Below are positions 1-6,087 of a stretch of 8,940 nt of DNA, one piece after another. A program made the translations under genes and the position numbers. The notes under the pieces were generated by a model. The model made no database searches and was not told the DNA's origin. It saw only the letters and a list, made by a program, of their open reading frames with translations. How positions within the stretch are numbered: position 1 is the first letter of the stretch; the number at the start of each line of letters is the position of its first letter. The stretch covers positions 1-8,940 of the forward strand of contig CAMCPF010000098.1 of assembly GCA_945876515.1 (NCBI GenBank), given 5' to 3'. Source of the DNA: Candidatus Kuenenia stuttgartensis (GTDB lineage Bacteria; Planctomycetota; Planctomycetia; Pirellulales; UBA1268).

Positions 1-786
1 GGTGCGGGTGGTGAACGACACGCCGCCATCGGTGGAAATCGACAACCCACCGTCGGTGGCGGCGTACACGGTGTCGCCGGCCGCGAACACCCCAAGTACG
101 ACATCGCTGCCGAGGCCGTCGGCGGAAGTGCGATTGGTAAACGACGCCCCACCGTCAGTGGAGATCGACAAACCCCCGCCGGTGGCGGCGTACACGGTGC
201 TACCGACGGCGAACACCCCAAGTACGACATCGTTGCCGAGACCGTCAGCCGTGGTCCGGGTGGTGAACGACACCCCGCCATCGGTGGAAATCGACAACCC
301 ACCGCCATTGGTGGCGGCGTACACGGTGCCACCGGCGGCGAACACCCCGCTCACGAAATCGTCGCCAAGACCATCCGCGGTGGTGCGGTTGGTGAACGAC
401 GCCCCACCGTCAGTGGAGATCGACAACCCACCCACCAGGGTGGCGGCATAGACGGTGTCACCGGCGGCGAACACCCCGCGCACGGAGTCGGCACCGAGGC
501 CGTCGGCGGTGGTGCGATTGGTGAACGACACCCCGCCATCGGTGGAAATCGACAACCCCCCGCCATTCGTGGCGGCGTACACGGTGTCACCGGCGGCGAA
601 CACCCCGAGCAGGAAATCGTCGCCGAGGCCGTCGGCGGTGGTGCGGGTGGTGTACGTCGCGCCACCATCGGTGGAAATCGACAACCCACCGCCATACGTG
701 GCGGCGTACACGGTGCCACCGGCGGCGAACACGCCCCGCACGAAATCGTCGCCAAGACCATCAGCGGTGGTGCGGTTGGTGAACGA
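1..786 (-). repeat. Asp-box (BNR) propeller repeats, 129/126-bp units, open at the left edge
   Basis: From residue 1373 the protein repeats the unit TxRTTADGLGxDxVxGVFAxG, then TVYAATxGGGLSISTDGGxSF. Each unit carries an Asp-box S-x-D-x-G-x-S/T-F/Y with Asp at 1412, 1455, 1498, 1541, 1583 and 1625. Spacing is 43 residues for the first units and 42 for the last two, where one residue before the GG of GGLSIS is missing. Asp-box repeats mark blades of sialidase, sortilin or Ycf48-like propellers. No sialidase active-site motif (FRIP) is visible, so a binding or structural role is more likely. The number of blades is unknown because the array leaves the window. Confidence 0.88.
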
Positions 787-3700
787 CGCGCCTGCGGGGA
801 TCACGACGCCGTCGGCGCCCGCCCCGCCATGGCCGCCGTTGCCGCCCGAGGTGACCGCCACGCCTGCGGAGCCTGCCGCACCGCTCGTGGCCCCGCTGCC
901 ACCGGCGCCGCCAGTGCCCGCGGCACCTGGATCACCACCATTGCCGCCATTGCCGCCGTTAGGCGTGGTTGAATCGCCCGCCGCGCCGGTGCCGCCGTTG
1001 CCGGACGCGCCGGCGTTGCCGCCGTCGCCGCCGTTGCCGCCGTTGCCCGAGATCGAGCCTCCGGCGCCGCCCGCACCGCCGTTGCCGCCGTTGCCGCCAT
1101 CTGTACCGGCCGTGCCCGAGTCACCGGGGTTCGTGCCGTTCGTGCCATTGGCACCGGCGCCGCCACTCCCTGCAGCCCCGCCGTTGCCGCCGTTGCCCGT
1201 CAGGCCGCCGGCACCGCCCGCGCCGCCGTTGCCGCCGTTGCCACCGGCCACCACCGCGGAGGCGATGTCGATCACCGACACCGTGTTGCCGACATCGCTG
1301 GCGACGTAGGCGCGGGTGCCGGCCGGATTGACCGCCACACCGTATGGGGAGGCGCCGACGCCGATGGTGGCGGTCACGGTGTTGGTGACCGTGTCGATCA
1401 CCGAGACCGAGTTGCCGGCTTGGTTGGTGACGTAGGCGAAGGTGCCGGCCGGGTTGAACGCCACCGCGACCGGGTTGCTGCCGACAGCGATGGTGGCGGT
1501 CACGGTGTTGGTGACCGTGTCGATCACCGAGACCGAGTTGCCGCCTCTGTTCGTGACGTAGGCGATGGTGCCGGCCGGGTTGACAGCCACACCGTCCGGA
1601 CCAGTGCCGACCGCGATCGTGGCGGCCACGGTGTTGGTGGCGGTGTCGATCAACGAGACCGAGTCGCCGACTGCGTTGGTGACGTAGGCGCCATTGCCGG
1701 CCGGGTTAAACGCCACCCAAACCGGAAAAACGCCGACGCCGATCGTGGCGGTCACGGTGTTGGTGACCGTGTCGATCACCGAGACCGAGTTGCTGCCTAT
1801 GTTCACGACGTAGGCGAGGGTGCCGGCCGGGTTGACAGCCACCCCGATCGGATTGCTGCCGACAGCGATGGTGGCGGTCACGGTGTTAGTGGCGGTGTCG
1901 ATCACCGACACCGAGTCGCCGAAATGGTTGGTGACATAGGCGCGGGTGCCGGTCGAGTTGAACGCCACACCCCAGGGGGCAAAGCCGACGGCGATGGTGG
2001 CGGTCACCGCGTTGGTGGCCGTGTCGACCACCGCCACCGAGTTGCTGGTCGAGTTGGTGACGTAGGCGAAGGTGCCGGCCGGATTGATCTCTACACCGAG
2101 AGGATTACTGACGCCAACGATGGTGGCGGTCACGGTGCTGGGAGCCGGGGTCAGACCTCCGGCCAAGCCATCACCGCCTGCGCCGCCAGCGCCGCCATTG
2201 CCGGACAAGCCCATCACGCCGGCCGCGCCGGCAGTGCCGGAGTTCGCGGTGAACACGAACGTGCCGGTGCCCGCGTTGCCGCCCGAGCCGCCGTCGCCAC
2301 CAACGCCGCCGGCTCCACCGGCGCCGCCGTTGCCGCCCTTGCCACCGGGCGTGACGGCATCGGCGCCATCGGCACCCACCCCGCCATCGCCACCGGAGCC
2401 GCCATTGCCGCCCGCGCCGCCGTTGCCACCAACGCCGAAGAACACGCCACCATCGCCGCCGTTGCCGCCCGCGAGCCCAGTGCCGCCCGAGCCGCCATTG
2501 CCACCCTTGCCTCCATCCGCGCCCGGGCCGGCCGGGGCCGTGCCCGCCGCGCCATCGGTGCCGAACGCGCCGTCAAGGCCCGCTCCACCGTTGCCGCCGA
2601 CGCCCAAAAGCAGCCCGCCGTCGCCGCCATTGCCGCCCGCACCGCCGTTGCCACCATCGCCGATCCAGCCGGCATGGCCGCCGTTGCCACCCAGGCCGCC
2701 GGTGCCGCCGTTGCCATAGATGATGCCGCCGTTGCCGCCGGCCTCACCGGGCGTGGTGGCGTCGGTGCCGTCGGCGAAGAGTTCCTGCCCAGAGACCGAA
2801 TTCATTCCGCCGGTCTGGGCCGTCGGCGGCGCCGTGACCCGCACCGCCTGGCCGAAGTCGGCCAGCGAGACCGTGATCGTGCCCAGGCCGAGGATGGCGA
2901 CCTCGAACCGGCTCAGGTAGCCCTGCTTGTTGAGCCACACCTCCACCGGAATCGCGTCGTTGCCGAACACGGGCGTGGTGGCGAGGGCAGTGAGATTCGC
3001 CAGCGGCAGGAGCGCCGCGAAGCTCGACTTGCCGATCGTCGCCTGATACCGCTGTCCGAACGAGTCGGTGCCCGCAAACTGCGAACTGATCGGGAACTCC
3101 ACCGCCCGAAGCGTGGTCTGCGGCGTCAGGCCCGCCACCAGGCTCGTGACGGCCACCGCGGCAGACGACGCGCCGGTCACCGACACCCACGGCAGGCCCG
3201 TGGCGCCGAGTTGGGCCGCATCGACGTAGGTCGTGCCGCCGAGCTGGCGAAACTCGGTGACCTGCGTGGACGAGATCGTCACCGACGGCGCCGGAGCACC
3301 GTTATCAACAGTTGCAGAGAGGCCCACCAGCCGCTTGGACGTGTCGAGCGAACCGGTCGAGCCGACCTCCACGCCGTTGATGTCGAACGCCGTGGTGAAC
3401 GAATAGCGGCCCAGCTGCGTGGCAGTGAGCGACGCCAGGCCCACCGGGCTCAGCTGCACGGCGAGGCCCGGGGCCGATGACACGCCGGGCGTCAGGCCCC
3501 GCGCCGGAAACCACTTCCAGCGGCTGGCGCCGAGGTTCGCCACGTTGCCGCTGGAGTTGTTGGCGATCTGGTTCTCCGCCAGCCGCGAGCCATTCGACGC
3601 CCCGGTAGCGACCACGCCCCAGCCACCGTTGAAGATGATCGTGTTGCCGTTGGCCCCGCTGCCACCGAGCGTGATCCCCCGGGCGGCCGTCATCCTGACG

Positions 3701-4902
3701 CCGTGGCCCGTGTTTTCGCTGAACGTATTGCCCACGATCTGGGTGCCCGTGTAGACGCCGGCCCCCACTTGCAAGCCGACGCCGTTGCCCGCGCTCGTGA
3801 CGCCCGTGATGAGCGAGTTGCGCGACCCGCCGACGAACTGGATCCCGGCCCCGGTGAAGCCCGTGATCGTGCGCACGAGCGGCCCGGACGGCGGCAGGAA
3901 CACCACGCTGTTGACGTTCTTGCCGACCACGAGGCCGCTCGTGCCCGCGGCCGTGCCCGTGCCGTCGAGTTGGAAGCCGTCGGCGAAGGCGACGCCCGCC
4001 GCCCGTGCGAGCGTCACGCCCGTCAGTTGCTGGTTGCCTCCGACCTCGCCGATGAACGCCACCGGGCCGCCCGCCGACACCGTCAGCCGGCTGTCGCCGT
4101 CCACCGTCGAAGCGAACGTGATCACCGTGCCCGCCTTGATCGTCAGATCGTTCTCAAGCGTCACGGCCCCGGCAAAGGTCTGCGAGCCCGCGGGCGCGAG
4201 CACGTTGGCGGAAAGCAAAATCCCATGCTTCGTCGCCTGGCCCTGCGTCGCGAGGCTCACGGCGCCTGCGCCCTTGGCCGCGATGGGGCTCGTGACCACG
4301 ATCGCGTCGCTCAGGCCGGCGCCCGTGTCGATACTCAGGCCCTGGCCGGCCGCACCCCGGGTCACGGCGGCGAGGTTCACGCCACCGGGGCCGATCGTGA
4401 CGACGTCGGTGCCCGTATCGCCCACCACCGAGATGCCCGCGAACTTCGTGACCGTCTTGAGATTCACCGCGATCGTGTCGGTGGCGGGATCGATCGTGAC
4501 CCCGGGGATCGCCGCGGCCGACGAGAGCGTGCCGCCGCTCGCGGCGGTGATCGTGAGCACGCCGGCCTTCGAGGCGTAGCTCGTGCTCAGGTTCGTGATG
4601 GCCGTGCCGGCCGGGTCGAGGGTGAGCACGAGCTGGTTGCCCACCAGGCTCACGACGATGTCGTCGGCCGCCAGCATCGCCCGACTCTCGAGCCCCTCGA
4701 GGCCCGGCCGCCAGCTGGCCCGACCGCGACCCGAGCGGCGCGAGGCCTCTGCCCGTCGGCCGGACGACCGCCGCCGCGACGAGCGGGACGGCGCTCGCGT
4801 CGCATTGCCAGGCCGGGTGCGGCGGGAGAGCCCGCTGCGGCGACGAGAGGAGCGAACGGGTCGTGACGGGCGTGCAAAGAGCGCGTGCAGCAGGGTCGGC
4901 AT
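1..4902 (-). CDS. Giant modular surface/secreted protein, C-terminus outside window (YVTN propeller, PGRS-like and Asp-box repeats)
   Basis: The frame stays open from an ATG at 4902 to base 1, so 1634 residues are visible and the stop is outside. Modules: Arg-rich leader (1-67) and LEGLESRAMLAAD (68-80); Gly/Thr/Val-rich beta domain (about 81-335); parallel beta-helix-like stretch (about 352-455); LppX/LprG-like domain (about 500-694); Gly-rich segment 1 (719-915); seven YVTN blades (921-1214); Gly-rich segment 2 (1219-1365); six Asp-box repeats (1373-1634, continuing). The start is the only in-frame ATG downstream of an in-frame stop near 5088; a weak GAGG lies just upstream. No cysteine and no typical hydrophobic signal peptide are visible. 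Planctomycete giant proteins with such leaders are considered exported, so a surface or matrix role in adhesion or scaffolding is inferred. No enzyme active site was recognised. The gene and frame are certain; the function is not. Confidence 0.93.
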   Translation of the reverse strand, partial: MPTLLHALFARPSRPVRSSRRRSGLSRRTRPGNATRAPSRSSRRRSSGRRAEASRRSGRGRASWRPGLEGLESRAMLAADDIVVSLVGNQLVLTLDPAGTAITNLSTSYASKAGVLTITAASGGTLSSAAAIPGVTIDPATDTIAVNLKTVTKFAGISVVGDTGTDVVTIGPGGVNLAAVTRGAAGQGLSIDTGAGLSDAIVVTSPIAAKGAGAVSLATQGQATKHGILLSANVLAPAGSQTFAGAVTLENDLTIKAGTVITFASTVDGDSRLTVSAGGPVAFIGEVGGNQQLTGVTLARAAGVAFADGFQLDGTGTAAGTSGLVVGKNVNSVVFLPPSGPLVRTITGFTGAGIQFVGGSRNSLITGVTSAGNGVGLQVGAGVYTGTQIVGNTFSENTGHGVRMTAARGITLGGSGANGNTIIFNGGWGVVATGASNGSRLAENQIANNSSGNVANLGASRWKWFPARGLTPGVSSAPGLAVQLSPVGLASLTATQLGRYSFTTAFDINGVEVGSTGSLDTSKRLVGLSATVDNGAPAPSVTISSTQVTEFRQLGGTTYVDAAQLGATGLPWVSVTGASSAAVAVTSLVAGLTPQTTLRAVEFPISSQFAGTDSFGQRYQATIGKSSFAALLPLANLTALATTPVFGNDAIPVEVWLNKQGYLSRFEVAILGLGTITVSLADFGQAVRVTAPPTAQTGGMNSVSGQELFADGTDATTPGEAGGNGGIIYGNGGTGGLGGNGGHAGWIGDGGNGGAGGNGGDGGLLLGVGGNGGAGLDGAFGTDGAAGTAPAGPGADGGKGGNGGSGGTGLAGGNGGDGGVFFGVGGNGGAGGNGGSGGDGGVGADGADAVTPGGKGGNGGAGGAGGVGGDGGSGGNAGTGTFVFTANSGTAGAAGVMGLSGNGGAGGAGGDGLAGGLTPAPSTVTATIVGVSNPLGVEINPAGTFAYVTNSTSNSVAVVDTATNAVTATIAVGFAPWGVAFNSTGTRAYVTNHFGDSVSVIDTATNTVTATIAVGSNPIGVAVNPAGTLAYVVNIGSNSVSVIDTVTNTVTATIGVGVFPVWVAFNPAGNGAYVTNAVGDSVSLIDTATNTVAATIAVGTGPDGVAVNPAGTIAYVTNRGGNSVSVIDTVTNTVTATIAVGSNPVAVAFNPAGTFAYVTNQAGNSVSVIDTVTNTVTATIGVGASPYGVAVNPAGTRAYVASDVGNTVSVIDIASAVVAGGNGGNGGAGGAGGLTGNGGNGGAAGSGGAGANGTNGTNPGDSGTAGTDGGNGGNGGAGGAGGSISGNGGNGGDGGNAGASGNGGTGAAGDSTTPNGGNGGNGGDPGAAGTGGAGGSGATSGAAGSAGVAVTSGGNGGHGGAGADGVVIPAGASFTNRTTADGLGDDFVRGVFAAGGTVYAATYGGGLSISTDGGATYTTRTTADGLGDDFLLGVFAAGDTVYAATNGGGLSISTDGGVSFTNRTTADGLGADSVRGVFAAGDTVYAATLVGGLSISTDGGASFTNRTTADGLGDDFVSGVFAAGGTVYAATNGGGLSISTDGGVSFTTRTTADGLGNDVVLGVFAVGSTVYAATGGGLSISTDGGASFTNRTSADGLGSDVVLGVFAAGDTVYAATDGGLSISTDGGVSFTTRT
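808..1248 (-). repeat. Glycine-rich PGRS-like segment 2 between the two propellers
   Basis: Residues 1219-1365 are a second GG-x array (AGGNGGNGGAGGAGG at its start) that links the YVTN propeller to the Asp-box propeller. Unlike segment 1 it lacks the aromatic interruptions and contains short Ser/Thr/Asn/Pro breaks, such as NGTNGTNPGDSGTAGTDGG and GDSTTPNGG. It begins within five residues of the last propeller strand, so it acts as an interdomain connector in the primary structure. Confidence 0.85.
1261..2142 (-). repeat. Seven-bladed YVTN beta-propeller, 42-residue (126-bp) tandem repeat
   Basis: Residues 921-1214 contain seven copies of a 42-residue unit with the pattern TVTATIxVG-x-xP-x-GVAxNPAGTxAYVTN-x-x-x-xSVSVIDTxTN. 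The Tyr of the YVTN-type motif is at 947, 989, 1031, 1073, 1115, 1157 and 1199, always exactly 42 apart. Seven units match a closed propeller, and the extra TVTATI strand at the start could pair with the last blade. YVTN propellers occur in archaeal S-layer proteins and bacterial surface proteins; binding partners cannot be read from the sequence. Blade 3 has YVVN and blade 7 YVAS. Confidence 0.92.
2158..2748 (-). repeat. Glycine-rich PGRS-like segment 1 (GGNGGAGG)
   Basis: Residues 719-915 consist mostly of GG-x triplets (GGNGGAGGNGGDGG and variants), encoded by GGC GGC AAC-type codons that appear on the plus strand as gccgccgttgcc tracts. Hydrophobic or aromatic groups interrupt the glycines: IIYG at 727, WIG at 746, LLLG at 764, VFFG at 820 and TFVF at 881. 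The segment GGNGGDGG-LLLGV-GGNGGAG recurs 56 residues (168 bp) later with VFF replacing LLL, so part of it is an internal duplication. The style is that of mycobacterial PE_PGRS proteins, but there is no PE domain. GG-x arrays of this kind have been modelled as polyglycine II helix bundles. Confidence 0.85.
2821..3405 (-). other. LppX/LprAFG-like domain of the giant protein
   Basis: Residues about 500-694 have the pattern of the mycobacterial LppX/LprG lipid-carrier lipoprotein family: a beta strand like RYSFTTAFDINGVEV, then GGTTYVDAAQLG followed by PWVSV, then IPVEVWLNKQGYLSRFEV, and a closing SLADFGQAVRVTAPP. In LprG-type proteins the corresponding end reads approximately VPATVWI...LSKWGEKVQVTKPP. 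Known members are free lipoproteins with a hydrophobic cavity; here the domain is internal, has no lipobox, and runs almost directly into a glycine-rich segment. The match is from memory of family patterns and needs a profile search. Confidence 0.5.
3538..3849 (-). other. Parallel beta-helix-like region of the giant protein
   Basis: Residues about 352-455 show irregular coils of roughly 20-25 residues with N-x-I/F and G-x-G-V patterns, such as GNTFSENTGHGVRM, GANGNTIIFNGGWGV and RLAENQIANNSSGNV. This resembles the PbH1/NosD right-handed beta-helices common in bacterial surface proteins and polysaccharide-binding or -lyase folds. The preceding stretch (about 235-335, with GSQTFAGAVTL and TVDGDSRLTV) resembles filamentous-haemagglutinin-like repeats of planctomycete giant proteins. 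No catalytic residues could be assigned. Confidence 0.6.
4663..4701 (-). other. Planctomycete-type LE-x-R-x-L leader motif after an Arg-rich N-terminus
   Basis: Residues 68-80 of the giant protein read LEGLESRAMLAAD. Similar motifs (LE-x-R-x-LL-A) sit near the N-terminus of many large predicted extracellular proteins of Pirellulales and relatives, just before the first beta-rich domain, as here. The preceding 67 residues contain 21 arginines, no lysine and one acidic residue. The motif supports both the chosen start and the taxonomic call. Its role in export or processing is an inference. Confidence 0.75.
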
Positions 4903-5115
4903 GACGGCCTCGAGGATCGGGGAAGACTCCCGCGTCCAAGAAAGCGAGGGGCCCCGGGCCGGCCAAACCGCCTTGAACGAGTTCCCGAAGCCTAGTTCAC
5001 GCCTGCCGCCACCGCAAAAAATGGGTGATGCTCCGCCCCGCCTCCGCAAACCCCGCCGCAGCACGCGAGCCGAATGTCGGCGTCAGCCGCTGGCCGCCCG
5101 CTTTCTAGGGCCGGC
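4903..5115 (-). other. Intergenic leader of the giant gene
   Basis: The 213 bp between the beta-barrel gene and the giant gene contain no supported gene. Visible elements are: a short perfect hairpin gccga-atg-tcggc at 5069-5081; an A6 tract on the plus strand at 5016-5021, read as a T-run in the direction of transcription but without a convincing stem directly before it; a short palindrome gaacgagttc at 4975-4984; and a very GC-rich palindromic stretch at 4948-4964. No promoter could be named with confidence, and the ribosome-binding site of the giant gene is only a weak GAGG. Confidence 0.4.
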
Positions 5116-5871
5116 TCACCGCCGCCAGGCGCGGAACGGCTCGTAGAGCCGCAGCGTGAACATCAGCTCGCTGGCCGAGAACTGGTTGGGCTCGGCGCCC
5201 GCCTGCTGGATCGTGTCGATGTGGAAGTAGCGGTAGCCCACGTCGAAGGTCAGGCGATTGGAGATCTCCCAAAGCAGGCCGCCGCCGAACTGCCAGGCGA
5301 AGCTGGCAGCGGGGTCGGCGTATGCCTTCTGTCCCTCGAACTGCTCGCCGAGGATGTAACCGCCGGCACCGATGCCACCGCCGCCGTAAACTCCAAAGCG
5401 TTCCGTGAGCATGAAGTCGCGCCACGCGTTCTGCATCACTGACCAGTTGTTCGTCAGGATCGTGGTATCGCCAGCGGTGGGGGTCGCCAGGAACTCGGCG
5501 TCGTAGGTGTCGCGGCCCATGCCCTCGAGCTCGAGCCGGAGCCGGCCGTTGCGTCGCTCGAAGGCGATGCCGATCGCGCCACCGGCGGCGAAGAGCGTGT
5601 CTTCGCTCAGCAGGGCCGAGTCGGCCGGGCTGTTCACCTGGGCGAACGACGGCCCGATCATGCCCGAGATGTAGACCCGCCGGGGGGCGGTTGCAAACCG
5701 CCGGGCCACGTCCTCGAGCGGCAGGTCGTCCCACACGCTCGCGGGCTTGGCCGCCTCGCGGCCAAACGTCGAGAGGTCGATCTCGGTGCCCAGCTCGTCG
5801 GCTCGGGCCATCCCCGCACCGCCCAGCACCACCACGGCGACAACCGCCGCCCGCATGATCGAACGAGCCAT
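5116..5871 (-). CDS. Predicted outer-membrane beta-barrel protein with signal peptide
   Basis: The 251-residue product starts with a signal peptide: MARSIMR, a hydrophobic core of Ala and Val, and an ARA-DE cleavage site after about residue 24. The mature part is rich in Gly and aromatics with alternating strand patterns, for example VYISGMIGPSFA (67-78), FGVYGGGGIGAGGYI (159-173), FAWQFGGGLLWEI (191-203), LTFDVGYRYFHID (207-219) and a last strand SELMFTLRLYEPF (234-246). These fit small OmpA/OmpW-like or PF13505-type barrels that sit in the outer membrane. A strong Shine-Dalgarno sequence supports the start. The gene stands alone between two gaps of over 200 bp, so it is probably its own transcription unit. 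The precise role (porin, adhesin or structural) cannot be told. Confidence 0.85.
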   Translation of the reverse strand: MARSIMRAAVVAVVVLGGAGMARADELGTEIDLSTFGREAAKPASVWDDLPLEDVARRFATAPRRVYISGMIGPSFAQVNSPADSALLSEDTLFAAGGAIGIAFERRNGRLRLELEGMGRDTYDAEFLATPTAGDTTILTNNWSVMQNAWRDFMLTERFGVYGGGGIGAGGYILGEQFEGQKAYADPAASFAWQFGGGLLWEISNRLTFDVGYRYFHIDTIQQAGAEPNQFSASELMFTLRLYEPFRAWRR

Positions 5872-5878
5872 CGAGAAG

Positions 5879-5890
5879 CCCTCCCTCCTT
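5879..5890 (-). promoter_or_regulatory. Strong Shine-Dalgarno sequence of the beta-barrel gene
   Basis: In the direction of transcription the bases read AAGGAGGGAGGG and end 7 nt before the ATG at 5871. It is a near-perfect anti-SD match and the clearest ribosome-binding site in the window, suggesting high expression of the barrel protein and fixing its start. Confidence 0.8.
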
Positions 5891-5893
5891 GGA

Positions 5894-5928
5894 GAAACCC
5901 CGCCGCCTCTGAACCAAGAGGAGGTTTC
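5894..5928 (-). promoter_or_regulatory. Nested inverted repeat just upstream of the beta-barrel gene's ribosome-binding site
   Basis: An outer GAAACC/GGTTTC pair (5923-5928 with 5894-5899) encloses an inner CCTCT/AGAGG pair with a 6-nt loop TGGTTC. The inner stem can extend to CCTCCTCT against AGAGGCGG with one mismatch. The structure ends 3 nt before the Shine-Dalgarno sequence, so as RNA it could be a 5'-UTR hairpin affecting stability or translation, or as DNA an operator. Function is inferred from position only. Confidence 0.4.
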
Positions 5929-6086
5929 GTCCGTGGGGAGGCAGCCGCCCCGGCTGAAGTCGGTCGCGATGCCGCACCGGCATGACCGGCAGGGTCAGGG
6001 CGTCAGGCGGGGGCGGGCGACCGCTGCAACCCGGAGAGCTTCCCGGGCCATGGGCGGGACGCTGTTGGCCCGGCGGCCGAGCGGGC
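5929..6086 (-). other. Intergenic region between aminotransferase and beta-barrel gene
   Basis: No gene is supported here. Visible elements are a perfect 6-bp stem with 3-nt loop, atgccg-cac-cggcat, at 5969-5983, and a cccgg/ccggg inverted repeat at 6030-6047 (cccggagagcttcccggg). The promoter of the beta-barrel gene presumably lies here, but no convincing -35/-10 pair was recognised. Confidence 0.35.
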
Positions 6087-6087
6087 C
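6067..6087 (-). terminator. Possible stem-loop at the end of the aminotransferase gene
   Basis: A GGCCCG/CGGGCC inverted repeat with a 9-nt loop begins within the TAG stop codon of the aminotransferase. No T-run follows it (the next bases are AACAGCG), so it is at best a non-canonical terminator or a 3'-end stabilising hairpin. Confidence 0.25.

Noticed and set aside
455..1309. Plus-strand proline-rich frame (PPLPPLPP type), and a similar one at 2072-2719
   Set aside because: These are the complementary reading of the GGC GGC AAC glycine codons. No start signal or independent domain.
1..2142. CRISPR array or other noncoding tandem repeat
   Set aside because: The 126/129-bp units keep the reading frame, encode propeller blades and lack a repeat-spacer organisation.
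2158..3405. Mycobacterial origin of the whole window
   Set aside because: The planctomycete leader motif, the outer-membrane beta-barrel gene and the LolD/E-type exporter argue for a diderm planctomycete; only individual modules look mycobacterial.
1420..3480. Long plus-strand open frame of 686 residues rich in Gly, Arg, Asp and His
   Set aside because: It is antisense to the giant gene. The openness comes from the repetitive, GC-biased minus-strand codons; the minus frame gives clear YVTN, PGRS and LppX-like patterns and the plus frame gives none.
3703..4866. Plus-strand frame of 387 residues, and similar ones at 5982-6506 and 6618-7868
   Set aside because: They lie antisense to genes with strong family motifs (the aminotransferase and ABC ATPase for the latter two) and have shadow-type Arg/Ala/His composition.
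4154..4966. Minus-strand alternative frame of 270 residues across the start of the giant gene
   Set aside because: Composition is Arg/Gly/His-rich noise, and it overlaps the well-supported frame encoding the leader motif and beta domain.
5012..5060. Rho-independent terminator for the beta-barrel gene at the T6 run (5016-5021)
   Set aside because: No stable stem directly precedes the T-run in the direction of transcription; only a weak GGG/CCC pairing is possible.
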